From: Shewanella fodinae
Lineage (GTDB): Bacteria > Pseudomonadota > Gammaproteobacteria > Enterobacterales > Shewanellaceae
Assembly (NCBI RefSeq): GCF_014651955.1
Contig: NZ_BMXW01000026.1
Coordinates: 429 to 42,962 of the forward strand
Length of the DNA: 42,534 nucleotides
Reading direction: 5' to 3'
The position numbers were made by a program, and so were the translations under genes. A model generated the notes under the pieces. That model had not been told where the DNA came from, did not search any database, and saw only the letters and a program-made list of their open reading frames with translations. Positions 7,951 to 17,686 of the stretch are shown piece after piece (the stretch's first letter is position 1; every line of letters begins with the position of its first letter).

Positions 7951-8394
7951 CTAGTGGCTGTCTACTGGCTTAGTCGCCGTTGCGGCAGTATCCCTGACGG
8001 GTTGAGGTTCGGTGTCTGTCACTTGCTGCAGATATTGCTGATAGGTGTCATCGCCCCAAGCGATGAGTTGATCATTGCGAAATAGCAGCGGCGTACATTC
8101 ATCTTTGGTGGTGACGCCATCAGACTTTGTCTGATGAGTGCGATAAAACAAGACGTTTAGCGTTTGTCCCTGGCTGAGCTTGGCTTCACTAAAATCGGGA
8201 TGACCGAGCATTTCCACTACGCTTTCCCCGCTCTGTCCGAGTTTAAGCTCTGTCAGCTTCCCTTGATTATATGCTTGGCGATCTTCCCAACTCATATCTT
8301 CCGGGTTGGGTTTGTAGACTAAGACCACCACTGCCACAAAAGCGATATAAGCCAGAAACAAGGTGCCGATGACCACCGGGATTTTGCTTTTCAT
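7951..8394 (-). CDS. DUF3192 domain protein with N-terminal membrane anchor
   Basis: A 147-residue protein with one hydrophobic helix at about residues 5-27 (VVIGTLFLAYIAFVAVVVLV), probably an uncleaved anchor, and a small periplasmic domain. The block from KLTELKLGQSGESVVEMLG to LLFRNDQLIAWGD matches my memory of DUF3192, a family of unknown function common in Shewanella and Vibrio. Its Gly-pattern also resembles SmpA/OmlA-type small outer-membrane assembly folds, which is only a speculation. The C-terminal tail is Thr/Pro-rich and probably disordered. It stands alone on the minus strand after xni, with about 100 non-coding bases upstream. Confidence 0.75.
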   Translation of the reverse strand: MKSKIPVVIGTLFLAYIAFVAVVVLVYKPNPEDMSWEDRQAYNQGKLTELKLGQSGESVVEMLGHPDFSEAKLSQGQTLNVLFYRTHQTKSDGVTTKDECTPLLFRNDQLIAWGDDTYQQYLQQVTDTEPQPVRDTAATATKPVDSH

Positions 8395-8494
8395 TTGCCT
8401 TCCTTAAATGCTTTTACATAACAGCTTTATCATCAAACACCGCAAGTTCTCACAAGTAACTCGTCGATTTGTAAGTCATTATTTATCGCAACTG

Positions 8495-9256
8495 CTATTG
8501 TGGCTGCCAGCGATAATCACTGAGATTGATGTGTAAATCCAAATCTGTGCGCAGCTTGGCTAGGCGATAACTGAGCCGTGCCATTTCGTAACCGTTGCGC
8601 AGTTTCTCAGCTTGCTTGCTACCCAGTTTATCAAGTGCATTATAGATGTTGGCCAGCGAACGGAAACTTTTCAACAATTCCGCAGCAGATTTCGGCCCGA
8701 TCCCCGGGATCCCTGGAATACGATTGCCACTGTCACCACTAAGCGCCATAAAATCCAGTAACTGGCGGCGGTTGATCCCAAGTTTTTGCTCTATTGCTGC
8801 GATATCCAGCCAGGCATTACTGAAATGATCCCACTGTTGCAACCCTTTAAACTGTAGCTGGCTGAAGCCTTTATCGGTTGAGACAATCACGGCTTCGCCG
8901 CCATGCTGACAGACTTTACTGGCAAGCGTGGCTATCACGTCATCGGCTTCCGATGCAGCGTTGACGGATGCCATGCCTTCGGCGGCCAATAGTTGCTTTA
9001 ATTGTGGCATGTAGTCAGCAAGCAGTTGCGGCATGGGTTTGCGGCCTTTCTTGTAATCTGGATACAACTGTTTACGCCAGGATTCTTGGTCACCATCCCA
9101 GACAATGACCAGATGGGTAGGTTGGTGATGCAGGCATAATTTGCGACAGGCACTGATACTGCGTTGTGCCAGCCCGGCCAGATCCTGTTCATCTGGTTGC
9201 GCCGCATACAAGCGGCGCACTAGATTCATACCGTCAATGATCAACAATCGATTCAT
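8495..9256 (-). CDS. xni: Flap endonuclease Xni
   Basis: A 253-residue 5'-3' nuclease-family protein (ExoIX/YgdG), related to the 5'-nuclease domain of DNA polymerase I, that cuts flap DNA structures. The N-terminal [12 protein letters not shown] carries the first metal-binding Asp. [10 protein letters not shown] and STDKGFSQL carry others. [18 protein letters not shown] is the helix-hairpin-helix region. ATG 9256 overlaps the stop of ppnN (ATGA), so the two are translationally coupled. E. coli xni (ygdG) and ppnN (ygdH) also lie close together. An in-frame TTG at 9262 is a less likely start. Confidence 0.93.
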   Translation of the reverse strand: MNRLLIIDGMNLVRRLYAAQPDEQDLAGLAQRSISACRKLCLHHQPTHLVIVWDGDQESWRKQLYPDYKKGRKPMPQLLADYMPQLKQLLAAEGMASVNAASEADDVIATLASKVCQHGGEAVIVSTDKGFSQLQFKGLQQWDHFSNAWLDIAAIEQKLGINRRQLLDFMALSGDSGNRIPGIPGIGPKSAAELLKSFRSLANIYNALDKLGSKQAEKLRNGYEMARLSYRLAKLRTDLDLHINLSDYRWQPQ

Positions 9257-10608
9257 TGACAAACCCGATAACAGGGAACATAGGTACTGCCGGGTAACTT
9301 CATTCTGCCTTGCCTTACAAAGGCGTTGAGCAACTTGTCTATCATCGACATCAGCTTAGCATCGCCACTGAGGGAAAACGGGCCATGTTGTTCAATGTTG
9401 AGAATGGTGTCCTTTTTGACATTACCGGCCACAATGCCAGAAAAAGCCTTACGCAGGTTGGCCGCCAGCCGGGCTTTATCTTGCTGGAAATGCAGGTCGA
9501 GGTTTTCCATCGCTTCATGGGTGGGGACAAAGGGCAGTTGAAAGTCTGCGTCGATTTTCAGACCCCATTGATACTGATAAGCATCACCGGTGAGCTTGCG
9601 ATGGGCTTTGACCTTCTCCATCCCCAAACGCATTACCCGTGCGGTTTCCTCTGGATCATCAATAATGATGCGGTAACGACTTTGTGCTTCCTGTCCAAGC
9701 GAGGCACCGATAAAGGCATCAAGCTCAGCAAAATATTCGGCACTGCCTGCTGGGCCTGTCAGCACCAGTGGAAACGGAATATCCTTGTTTTGCTCATTTA
9801 GCAGAATACCCAGCAGATACAGCAGCTCTTCCGCTGTACCCGGGCCTCCTGGGAAGATAACGATGCCGTGCCCCATGCGCACAAAGGCTTCCAGCCGTTT
9901 TTCGATATCCGGCATAATCACCAGTTCATTAACAATCTGGTTTGGCGGCTCAGCCGCAATGATCCCAGGTTCAGTGAGCCCAATATAACGCGCATCATGG
10001 ATACGCTGTTTTGCATGACCGATAGCCGCACCTTTCATTGGCCCTTTCATGGCACCTGGACCACAGCCAGTGCAGATGTCCAGCTTGCGCAGCCCCAACT
10101 GATAACCAACTTCTTTGGTGTATTTGTATTCGTATTCACTGATGCTGTGCCCACCCCAACACACCACCACGTTAGGTTCTTGCATGGGCGAAATTACCCG
10201 CGCATTGCGCAGAATGTCAAAGACCACATTAGTGATATGGTTGGGATTATTGAAATCCAAATGAGTCACATGGCTGTATTTGTTGCTGACATAAATGATA
10301 TCGCGCAGTACCGCAAACAGGTGTTCCTGAATGCCGACGATAATCTGGTCATCAACAAACGCGCAGGCGGGGGGGTTATGGAGTTCCAGTTTTACTCCGC
10401 GTTCACGGCGGACGACGTTAATGTCAAAATCGTCAAACTGTTTGAAGAGGGCGCGGGCATCGTCGGTTTCTGAGCCTGAGGCCAACACAGCCAAAGAACA
10501 GTTGCGATAGAGCTGGTAAAGTTCACTTTGGGCACTTTGCTTGAGAAAATCGACTTCCAGTTGCGACAGTTGATCCATACTGCCCCTGGGATTTACTTTG
10601 ACAATCAT
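9253..10608 (-). CDS. ppnN: Pyrimidine/purine nucleotide 5'-monophosphate nucleosidase PpnN
   Basis: Hydrolyses the N-glycosidic bond of nucleoside monophosphates to a free base and ribose 5-phosphate. The E. coli enzyme (YgdH) binds (p)ppGpp, which raises its activity. The 451-residue protein aligns along its full length with E. coli PpnN. It keeps the LOG-type core: [16 protein letters not shown] and the catalytic [16 protein letters not shown], as well as the conserved ends [15 protein letters not shown] and [16 protein letters not shown] codons lie at 10611 and 10608. I prefer 10608 because AGGAG is then 5 bases upstream. The diguanylate cyclase gene ends 33 bases upstream with no terminator between, and xni overlaps downstream, suggesting a dgc-ppnN-xni operon. 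Confidence 0.95.
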   Translation of the reverse strand: MIVKVNPRGSMDQLSQLEVDFLKQSAQSELYQLYRNCSLAVLASGSETDDARALFKQFDDFDINVVRRERGVKLELHNPPACAFVDDQIIVGIQEHLFAVLRDIIYVSNKYSHVTHLDFNNPNHITNVVFDILRNARVISPMQEPNVVVCWGGHSISEYEYKYTKEVGYQLGLRKLDICTGCGPGAMKGPMKGAAIGHAKQRIHDARYIGLTEPGIIAAEPPNQIVNELVIMPDIEKRLEAFVRMGHGIVIFPGGPGTAEELLYLLGILLNEQNKDIPFPLVLTGPAGSAEYFAELDAFIGASLGQEAQSRYRIIIDDPEETARVMRLGMEKVKAHRKLTGDAYQYQWGLKIDADFQLPFVPTHEAMENLDLHFQQDKARLAANLRKAFSGIVAGNVKKDTILNIEQHGPFSLSGDAKLMSMIDKLLNAFVRQGRMKLPGSTYVPCYRVCQ

Positions 10609-10641
10609 CATGACTCCTGTGCCGGACTGGCCTCATGAAGA

Positions 10642-12195
10642 TTAGTCGATAATGACCCGGTCTCGGCTTTCGTGTTTGGCTTTATAGAGTGCGGCATCAG
10701 CACGCTCAAAGGTGTCCAGAATATGCTCGCCATTGAGTACTTGTGCTGCACCGATAGATAATGTAACCGTAATCCGCTGATTTTTAAATTTAAACGGAAT
10801 ATTTTTAATTTTTTCACGGACCCGGTTTAATAATTGGGTGATGTCTTTGGTTGAAACATCCGGGATCAGCAGTACAAACTCTTCACCACCATAACGGGCC
10901 ACAAATTCAGTATCACGCAAAGAGTTTTTCAGTGCCATGGCAATAACCTGCAGGGTTTTGTCGCCGGTACTGTGACCAAAACTATCGTTGATTGACTTGA
11001 AATGGTCGATGTCAGCTATCGCTATCCACAGTGCACTTTCATTGTGTTGAATTCGACGGAACTCCTGTTCCATGCGTTCATCCAGCGCGGCCCGATTGGG
11101 GAGTTGAGTCAGGCTATCAAGCTGATTGATTTTTTGCTGCTCAAACAAACGCTCTTTATAAGATAGGGTTTCCGCTGACAACTCCGCCAACTCTTTACGC
11201 AGTGTGTTGACAGATTTCTGCAGTAAGGCCACTTCCCGCTGCTCAAGAGCTTCCTTACGGGCAAGGCTGTTCTGAAGTGCACTCATGTGCTCGGTGATTT
11301 TTTGCTTAAGCTGTAACAGCTCATCAATTTCGTCAATGCTGCCAAGCACGTTGTCAACTTGGCTATTTATCTCTAGATTCAGCTGTTGTTTTAACTGCTG
11401 GCTTTGCTGGGTTTGGCTGAATGATTCGCTGACGATGTCTCTCACCGAGGTGAGTGCGTCATTCAGTGTTTGCAGAAACTCCTGCGATGCGGATTTTTCG
11501 CGCGCAATGTTTTCCAACAGCAGCCGGAGGATGGTCTGATAGGTACCCAGCAACTCTTCAACCTGCAGTGTTTCGCTGGAAAGTCTCTCTTTGAGCAGCA
11601 GTACCTGTTCACGTTGCGACTTGGGAAATTCAATATCAGAAATTAACTGTGCCAGTTCTTGGGAGAGCTGCCGATGGATGGGCAGGATCTCTAGCGCTTC
11701 CCCTTGTTGCCTCTTTAGTAGTACCTGTTCGTAGTAACCAATGAGTTGTTCAACTCTAGGAATGTATTCCCAGATACTGTGAAACGGTTTGCTCAGTTCT
11801 TGACGGAAGATACTGATCTCCCGTGAGAGCTTTTCTGGAAGATTATTAACGCGCAGTAATTCCCGACTAAAATTTGTCAGGCCAGTGCGTCCCTGTTCCA
11901 GTTTAGTGGTGATTATATGATACTGACTTTTCAACAAGCGCTCGATTTCTGGCAACTCAGGCAGTACTTCATCCAGATGCTCAAAATTGCCTATGTTGAC
12001 GCGCAGCTTGGCAAGCTTATTGTCTAGTTCGAGATTATGACCCTTGCAGGCTAGGCTCATCTGGGTAATGAACTGCGACAGCGCCATCAGCTTGCTGTTA
12101 CGGTCTTCGTTTATCTCTTCCAATGCCGTTTTAGTGGCCTGTAATTTCTGCTTCAACAGACCAATTTGTGACACGGTCGAACTGTCATCATTCAT
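10642..12195 (-). CDS. Diguanylate cyclase (GGDEF) with long N-terminal coiled-coil region
   Basis: Makes the second messenger c-di-GMP from two GTP. Of 517 residues, the first ~340 are helical, rich in Gln, Leu and Glu with heptad-like runs, and hold no sensor fold I recognise. Residues ~355-515 form a GGDEF domain: DSLTQLPNRAALDERMEQE, FKSINDSFGHSTGD, then the active-site GGEEF at 436-440 in RYGGEEFVLL. The inhibitory I-site position reads R427-D-T-E430, that is RxxE instead of the usual RxxD, so product inhibition may be weaker. There is no signal peptide or membrane helix, so it is cytoplasmic. It probably heads an operon with ppnN and xni. Its 144-base upstream gap contains AT-rich promoter-like sequence but no element I can assign firmly. 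Confidence 0.92.
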   Translation of the reverse strand: MNDDSSTVSQIGLLKQKLQATKTALEEINEDRNSKLMALSQFITQMSLACKGHNLELDNKLAKLRVNIGNFEHLDEVLPELPEIERLLKSQYHIITTKLEQGRTGLTNFSRELLRVNNLPEKLSREISIFRQELSKPFHSIWEYIPRVEQLIGYYEQVLLKRQQGEALEILPIHRQLSQELAQLISDIEFPKSQREQVLLLKERLSSETLQVEELLGTYQTILRLLLENIAREKSASQEFLQTLNDALTSVRDIVSESFSQTQQSQQLKQQLNLEINSQVDNVLGSIDEIDELLQLKQKITEHMSALQNSLARKEALEQREVALLQKSVNTLRKELAELSAETLSYKERLFEQQKINQLDSLTQLPNRAALDERMEQEFRRIQHNESALWIAIADIDHFKSINDSFGHSTGDKTLQVIAMALKNSLRDTEFVARYGGEEFVLLIPDVSTKDITQLLNRVREKIKNIPFKFKNQRITVTLSIGAAQVLNGEHILDTFERADAALYKAKHESRDRVIID

Positions 12196-12339
12196 TCCTG
12201 TTGAGTTCCCCAGGCATTGGAAATACGGCTTGTTCTGCTAGCACTGTGCTACAGCGCTTTGTTCTTTGCTAATGTTATCGCAAACCATTGCGTCTGCAAA
12301 TGATCTAATATACCTACAGCTTTAGTTTTGACAGGTTGA

Positions 12340-14490
12340 TCAAATAACATCACGATACTCTGATACGATGCTCATTACGGGGATTGGCCATTGGATCTCA
12401 CTCTTGTTTGCGTTGGTTTCCACCCGAATAAAACCACGTTCGATGCTTTTTTCCAATTGCAGATACAAGGGATTAGTAAAGATCCCAGAAGGCGTGAAAT
12501 CCAACACTGACAATGCCACGTAATGACTTTCGTCTGAGGTCAGGCTCAAACTGGCGGCCAATGCCAGTTGCAGGGTCTCATATAAAATTTCTGCTGGCAG
12601 TTGTACATCGGTATCGGCTAGCAAGGGTTGCGGGATAAAGCCAAAATCGGTCAGTACCGGTTGTTTATCTAACGTCAGTTCACCGAGTCGTTGTTGTAGT
12701 TCCTTGGCATTAATCTGTTCATTAAATATCAGTCCATAGAGCCCTGGACGGATACTGTACACTTGTGCTTTTGTTAGGTGGTGTAGCTTATGCTGTAGGA
12801 TTTGCTGCTGGCGGCTTGTCTGATAATGTCCGCGCATAAGGTCTGCATTCAAGTCATGTCTTACCGCCAGTAATGCCAGGGCGGAGCTATGGTGGTGCAT
12901 CTTTGAACAGAAATCGCGAAAACCCGGCAATGAGGTCAGTGGGTCAGTGCTATTGAGTTGTTGCGCTATTTCAAGCTGACGTTTTCGCTGGTTTTTAGCG
13001 TGCAATAGATACAAGCAATAACTGCCGATAAGCACGGATAACAGCAGTGTCGCCGCGACAAAGTAATCGCGAGTATTGAGCATCTCTTGTTGGCGACGGT
13101 TTTGTTGCTGTAACTGTGTCACTTTAAGCGTCAGTTGTTGCACGTTAATTTCACCACTGTTGTGGCCCTGTTGCTGCGTTTGTCGCTGTTCTATTTGGGA
13201 CTGCTTAAGTGCTAATAGTCTGTCTTGCAAGGCTACCACGGCTTTATCGTCGCCTTTGGCTTTATAGGCGTTAATCTGGTAACCGAGTGCTTCAGCAAGT
13301 TCAGCATCAAGTTTCAGTTGCTGTGCCAACGCTTCGGCTTTTTGTGCATGATCCAACACCAACTCCCATGTGTGATTGGCATTTGCTACTTGGGCGATCA
13401 GCAGTTCGTTATAAACAAGATAATGATTACTGTGGCGTTCACGAAATATCTTGTTGGCCTGATGCAGATAATCTAAGGCATTCTCGGTGTTACCCAGTTT
13501 GAAGTAGGCTTCACCGAGGTTGTGAAAATTCAACCCTTGTGCAGTAAAGTTTTGCTGTCGGGCATCTATTTGCTGGGCGTTGAGGTAATAATCAATGGCC
13601 TTATTCCACTGTCCTTGTTTTGCATACACAGTGGCAATCACCGTCATGCTGCTGGACAGATAAGCATCAAAATTCAGCTTTTTAAAGGAATCGATGGCCT
13701 GCTGAGTATAGTTCAGGGCGTCGTCCCACTGTTCAAGATCCCGATAGAGCTTGGCCAAATTGAGTTGCAATATTGCCTTCTGATAGGGTTTATTGGTTTT
13801 GGATGCCAGTCGATAGGCTTCGGTGTAATGCTGCAAGGCTTGGTTCAGTTTATCCTGCGCGCGAAAAAATTTACCCAGCTTGGTTTCGGCTTCGGCTAAC
13901 AGGTAATCACTGCGCAGCCGATAAGCCACTTCCCGCAGTTGCGTCAGATTATTGAGCGCGGCCTGGCTTTTCTTGGTCATCAGATTGACGGTCCCCAGAT
14001 CTTCATAAATCACAAATTTGAGGATTAAGGCGCGCGGGTCATTATTATCCTGCAGCAGCGACAATGCTTGATTATCCAATGCAATCGTGGTGTTGTAGTC
14101 CTGTTTAACCCGTCCCTGGTAGCGTCCTTCAAGGTTCAGTAACGCTGCCTTTTCGTAATCGCTTTGTACCACAAGTTGCAACTGGTCAAGTAACTGCCGC
14201 GCGGTTGTCTGTTTGTGAGTCTTTTTAACCTGAATGTCCAGGTTCAAGCGCACTAACAACATCATGTTGTCGATGAGTTGTTGTGGATCCAGTCGCAATG
14301 CCTTGGCTTGTTGCTGTAATTGCGCCTGTGAACTGAACTGCAAATCTTCCGGATAGTTCGCGATGGTGCGTTCGTAGAGCGCCTGGGGTGTTTCCCGCAG
14401 GGCTATCTCTGTTGCATCGGCATCTTCAGCTGATACTGGCGGTATCCAGCTCACCATAAAAAGCAGCAAAGCTGCGGTCCAAAAACGCAT
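12340..14490 (-). CDS. TPR-repeat membrane protein with degenerate GGDEF-like C-terminus
   Basis: A 716-residue protein. A signal peptide occupies residues 1-21 (ending PPVSA). About six to eight tetratricopeptide repeats fill the periplasmic part (~120-420), for example LGKFFRAQDKLNQALQHY and LGEAYFKLGNTENALDYL. A Gln-rich coiled coil precedes a single membrane helix at ~474-496. The cytoplasmic tail begins with DPLTSLPGFRDF near 515, the standard opening of a GGDEF domain. Where RYGGDEF should stand it reads RPGLYGLIF (~578-586), so catalysis is very unlikely. The architecture matches TPR-sensor diguanylate cyclases in which the output domain has decayed into a possible binding or scaffolding module. 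It lies 144 bases upstream of the active-looking cyclase on the same strand and is divergent from the M61 peptidase gene. Confidence 0.8.
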   Translation of the reverse strand: MRFWTAALLLFMVSWIPPVSAEDADATEIALRETPQALYERTIANYPEDLQFSSQAQLQQQAKALRLDPQQLIDNMMLLVRLNLDIQVKKTHKQTTARQLLDQLQLVVQSDYEKAALLNLEGRYQGRVKQDYNTTIALDNQALSLLQDNNDPRALILKFVIYEDLGTVNLMTKKSQAALNNLTQLREVAYRLRSDYLLAEAETKLGKFFRAQDKLNQALQHYTEAYRLASKTNKPYQKAILQLNLAKLYRDLEQWDDALNYTQQAIDSFKKLNFDAYLSSSMTVIATVYAKQGQWNKAIDYYLNAQQIDARQQNFTAQGLNFHNLGEAYFKLGNTENALDYLHQANKIFRERHSNHYLVYNELLIAQVANANHTWELVLDHAQKAEALAQQLKLDAELAEALGYQINAYKAKGDDKAVVALQDRLLALKQSQIEQRQTQQQGHNSGEINVQQLTLKVTQLQQQNRRQQEMLNTRDYFVAATLLLSVLIGSYCLYLLHAKNQRKRQLEIAQQLNSTDPLTSLPGFRDFCSKMHHHSSALALLAVRHDLNADLMRGHYQTSRQQQILQHKLHHLTKAQVYSIRPGLYGLIFNEQINAKELQQRLGELTLDKQPVLTDFGFIPQPLLADTDVQLPAEILYETLQLALAASLSLTSDESHYVALSVLDFTPSGIFTNPLYLQLEKSIERGFIRVETNANKSEIQWPIPVMSIVSEYRDVI

Positions 14491-14605
14491 GTCACCGGCC
14501 TCTAAACGTAAAGGGCATTTTAATTGTTAGCTTTTATGTGGAACTGCTGAGTCAGCCACCATCCCTTGATATACTCGGCAGCTTGGATAGTATCAGTAAA
14601 TTGGG

Positions 14606-16423
14606 ATGGAATTACGAGTGAAAATCAGCAGTTTGTCAATGCTGTCGTTAACCTCGTTGCTGGCATTGGGAAGCGTGTCTCAGGCCGCAGCAGAGGTGCA
14701 GTATCAGATAGATATATCTTCTCCAGAACATCATACGGCCAATGTGCGGGCATTATTTCCGGCGACGGAAGGTAACGTGCTGCAACTGAATTTACCTATC
14801 TGGCGTACCGGTCGTTATCAAGTATTACCTCTAGCGGACGGGGTGCGGCATTTTGAAGCGCGAGATGCTGCCGGTAAAGCGCTATCCTGGCAGCGAACTG
14901 ACGTTGGCGAATGGCAGATAAATCTCGAACAGCCGACCGCTGTCACCATCTCTTATCAGCTGTATGCCAATGAACTTGGGCAGCGCGTGCGACATATCGA
15001 TGCAACCCATGCATTTTTGGATGCCAGTGGCACCTTGATGTACAGTCCAAATTTGCGTCAAGAATCGGTACAGGTGGCATTGACTGTGCCTGCAGGTTGG
15101 CAGAGCTTTTCCGGTATGACGCGTCTGGGACCACAACAGTTTAGCGCTGCAAACTATGATGTGCTGGTGGACTCTCCTATTGAAACCGGCATCAGCCAGC
15201 AACGCAGCTTTGACGCTGATGGCAAGCGTTATCAATTGGTGGTATGGGGAACAGGAAACTACAACCTAGAGCAGATAGTGGGTGACTTAAAAAAGGTCAC
15301 AGCGGCCTCACAGGCGATTTGGGATGGCTATCCTTTCGATAACTACGTGTTTATGGTGCATGCCACCAATGGTGCTCGTGGCGCCACTGAGCATATCAAC
15401 TCGACGGTTATTCAGTTGCCGCGGTTTAATTTTCGCGAGCGCAACGATTACCTGCGTTTTGTCAGCACGGCGGCACATGAGTTTATTCATACCTGGAATG
15501 TTAAAGCTTACCGCCCTGATGCGATGGTGCCCTATCGCTATCAGCAGGAAAACATGACGCCGTTATTGTGGATTGCTGAAGGTTCTACCAGTTATTTCCA
15601 GAACCAGTTGTTGCTGCGTGCAGGCGTGATAACACCTAAAGAGTTTTTGGACGATCTGGCAAAACGCATAGATGCCAATCAGCACACACCTGGCCGCGAG
15701 GTGCAGTCTGTGGCAGCCGCCAGCCTGAATCAGTGGACCAGTCGTGGTGGTGATTATGCCGTCAATAATAGCGTGAATATCTATTCGGAAGGTTATATGG
15801 CGTCGCTGGCGCTGGATTTTTCGCTATTGCATGACACCGAGCTTAAAGCTTCTTATCGGGATGTGCATCGGCGGTTATATCGAGATTATCGCGTACCCAA
15901 AGGCTACGATGTTGCAGACGTACAGCAGATCCTGCAGCAACTGACTGGCCGTGACTATCATGATTGGTGGCAGCAGCATATCGACGCACCATTGAGCCTA
16001 GATTTTGCCGCATTACTGGCGCAGGCCGGATTGCAACTGAGTTATGGCAATGACAGCAAAATGCAGCCCTATATCGGCGTTACTTTAGGTGACAGCCTAA
16101 CGCTGAGCCGGGTTGCGCGTAATAGTCCCGCTTGGCAAGCAGGGCTTGATGCGGGTGATGAACTGCTGGCGTTGAACGGGATCAAGCTGACGGCGGAAGG
16201 TTTTAGTAAGCGACTAAATGATTTTCAGGCAGGAGAGACAATAACCCTGACGCTGTTCAGCAATGACACGTTGGTAACCCGTCAGGTGGTGCTGGGACAA
16301 CAAGCGTCAGGAAAGCTGCAATTGCAGCCCGTAAAAGGGGCCTCTGGACGTCAAAAAGCTTTTTTCAAGGCCTGGTTGGGAATCGATTGGCCATTTGATA
16401 ATAAAGGCAACTTCAAGAACTGA
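14606..16423 (+). CDS. Exported M61-family peptidase with PDZ domain
   Basis: A zinc aminopeptidase of the glycyl-aminopeptidase family (M61), 605 residues. It has an N-terminal signal peptide (cleavage near VSQAAAE), a beta-rich N-domain, then the thermolysin-like catalytic domain with the zinc motif H291-E-F-I-H295 followed by TWNVK. The downstream glutamate is in WIAEGSTSYFQ. A PDZ domain lies at about 485-575 (YIGVTLGDSLTLSRVARNSP, GDELLALNG). It is probably periplasmic or cell-surface. ATG 14606 is used; GTG 14618 (MKISSLSMLSL) is also plausible because GGA lies about 7 bases upstream and gives a more typical signal peptide. The gene is transcribed alone and shares a bidirectional terminator with convergent rdgC. 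Confidence 0.92.
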   Translation: MELRVKISSLSMLSLTSLLALGSVSQAAAEVQYQIDISSPEHHTANVRALFPATEGNVLQLNLPIWRTGRYQVLPLADGVRHFEARDAAGKALSWQRTDVGEWQINLEQPTAVTISYQLYANELGQRVRHIDATHAFLDASGTLMYSPNLRQESVQVALTVPAGWQSFSGMTRLGPQQFSAANYDVLVDSPIETGISQQRSFDADGKRYQLVVWGTGNYNLEQIVGDLKKVTAASQAIWDGYPFDNYVFMVHATNGARGATEHINSTVIQLPRFNFRERNDYLRFVSTAAHEFIHTWNVKAYRPDAMVPYRYQQENMTPLLWIAEGSTSYFQNQLLLRAGVITPKEFLDDLAKRIDANQHTPGREVQSVAAASLNQWTSRGGDYAVNNSVNIYSEGYMASLALDFSLLHDTELKASYRDVHRRLYRDYRVPKGYDVADVQQILQQLTGRDYHDWWQQHIDAPLSLDFAALLAQAGLQLSYGNDSKMQPYIGVTLGDSLTLSRVARNSPAWQAGLDAGDELLALNGIKLTAEGFSKRLNDFQAGETITLTLFSNDTLVTRQVVLGQQASGKLQLQPVKGASGRQKAFFKAWLGIDWPFDNKGNFKN

Positions 16424-16443
16424 TTGCTGATTCGCCGTCCAAG

Positions 16444-16469
16444 AAAAAGGCGCTCAAGGCGCCTTTTTT
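16444..16469. terminator. Bidirectional terminator between the M61 peptidase gene and rdgC
   Basis: AAAAAGGCGC-N5-GCGCCTTTTTT is a GC-rich stem flanked by A and T runs. It provides an intrinsic terminator for both convergent genes. Confidence 0.88.
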
Positions 16470-16481
16470 GTGGATGACTAC

Positions 16482-17396
16482 TTACAGTGCTGCATCGTCC
16501 AAGCCACCGAGGGCATTGACTAACCCTAGCACGAGCGCTAACAGTTCATTACTCATCAGCGCAAAGTCGGCATCGGCTTTAGCGGCGGGATCTTCTCCCG
16601 CGACATCATCGGTTTGTGCACGGAACTCTTCCGCAAATTTTAGACGTTTTACGCTGGCATCAGACTGTAATACAAACGCAATTGATTGCTCAAAATGTAG
16701 TGCCAGTTTGTGCACCTGTTTCCCGGTTTCGAGGTGCGCCAGCACTTCTTCTTCGGCAAGATCTTGTTGCTTGAATCTGACGATGCCACCTTCATCACTG
16801 GCAGACTTCAGCTCTGCTTCATCCTGAATTTCAAAAGGTGCCGGAGCATGACCTTGTTTCAGCCATTCTGTCAGTTGTACTTCAATTGGGGTTTTGACAC
16901 TCACAGGGACTACTGGCAGTGAGCCTACCGCTTTGCGTAACAGTGCTAGCAACTCTTCTGCTTTATTGGCACTGGAACTGTCTACCAGTAACAATTGCTG
17001 TTCCGGCAACAGCAGCGCATGGATCTGGCTGCGGCGCGAGAAGGCTCTGGGCAATAAAGTGCTGGTAATATCTTCTTTTAGCGACTCTTTTTCTTTTTTG
17101 GTAATCTTGCGCTGTTCCTGATCTTCTAACTTGGCTACTTGCTCGTCCAGCGCTTCGCGGATCACTTGTGACGGCAGAATCTTTTCTTCTTTGGTGGCGC
17201 AGATTAGATAACTGTTATTAGCCGCATGCACCAACGTTTGCCCTAGCTTGCCCAGTGCGTTGCTAAAACCAAATTTGCTAATGTCTTGGCTGGAACATGG
17301 CGAAAACGGGTAACCGGCAAGCGCTTGCTCCAATGCTTCGACGGTGATGGCGAACGGTTTGTTGAAACGATACAGGGTGAGATTTTTAAACCACAT
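16482..17396 (-). CDS. rdgC: Recombination-associated protein RdgC
   Basis: A 304-residue ring-forming DNA-binding protein that inhibits RecA-promoted activities and associates with the nucleoid. The start [10 protein letters not shown] and the following [15 protein letters not shown] match the family (E. coli begins MLWFKNLMVYR). The central charged stretch with [19 protein letters not shown] and the [11 protein letters not shown] block are also typical. I chose ATG 17396 for that conserved start; GTG 17402 would add two residues. It is divergent from the porin gene with about 290 bases between. Confidence 0.94.
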   Translation of the reverse strand: MWFKNLTLYRFNKPFAITVEALEQALAGYPFSPCSSQDISKFGFSNALGKLGQTLVHAANNSYLICATKEEKILPSQVIREALDEQVAKLEDQEQRKITKKEKESLKEDITSTLLPRAFSRRSQIHALLLPEQQLLLVDSSSANKAEELLALLRKAVGSLPVVPVSVKTPIEVQLTEWLKQGHAPAPFEIQDEAELKSASDEGGIVRFKQQDLAEEEVLAHLETGKQVHKLALHFEQSIAFVLQSDASVKRLKFAEEFRAQTDDVAGEDPAAKADADFALMSNELLALVLGLVNALGGLDDAAL

Positions 17397-17579
17397 AACC
17401 ACGGCTCTAATAAAAATAAAGCCGCAGTGTAAGCCATCCTGACCAGAGGGTAAACCATAGCAGTAGCACAGAGTTCCTCAGGCAAAACAGATTTAACCAA
17501 ATTGTCATAAAGCTCGGATAATCCTGACAAACCCCGCCGTTAAAGGATTTTTAGGCGCGCCAACTATGTTGCCAAATCG

Positions 17580-17608
17580 TTGTCACACAGCCGCGAAAAA
17601 AATGAAAT
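17580..17608 (+). promoter_or_regulatory. Possible sigma-70 promoter of the porin gene
   Basis: TTGTCA and TGAAAT are separated by 17 bases, about 80 bases before the porin start. Both hexamers match consensus only partly. The rest of the 290-base gap from 17397 to 17686 shows one near-match to a PhoB heptamer (TTGTCAT at 17502-17508), but I see nothing else I can assign. Confidence 0.3.
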
Positions 17609-17686
17609 AAAACTGCAACAAGCTCATTGCACACTTGCGCTCGTTCCAAACCAATAACCAAGACGAGAGAACGTCGAAAGGAAACA

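Noticed and set aside
9868..10473. A 201-codon open frame on + across ppnN, and another at 9310-9801
   Set aside because: Both lie antisense to ppnN, whose protein matches its family over the full length. The antisense peptides show no domain and have no promoter or ribosome-binding site.
10608..10817. A 69-codon minus frame at the end of the diguanylate cyclase gene
   Set aside because: It overlaps the conserved end of the GGDEF domain in another frame and shows no family features.
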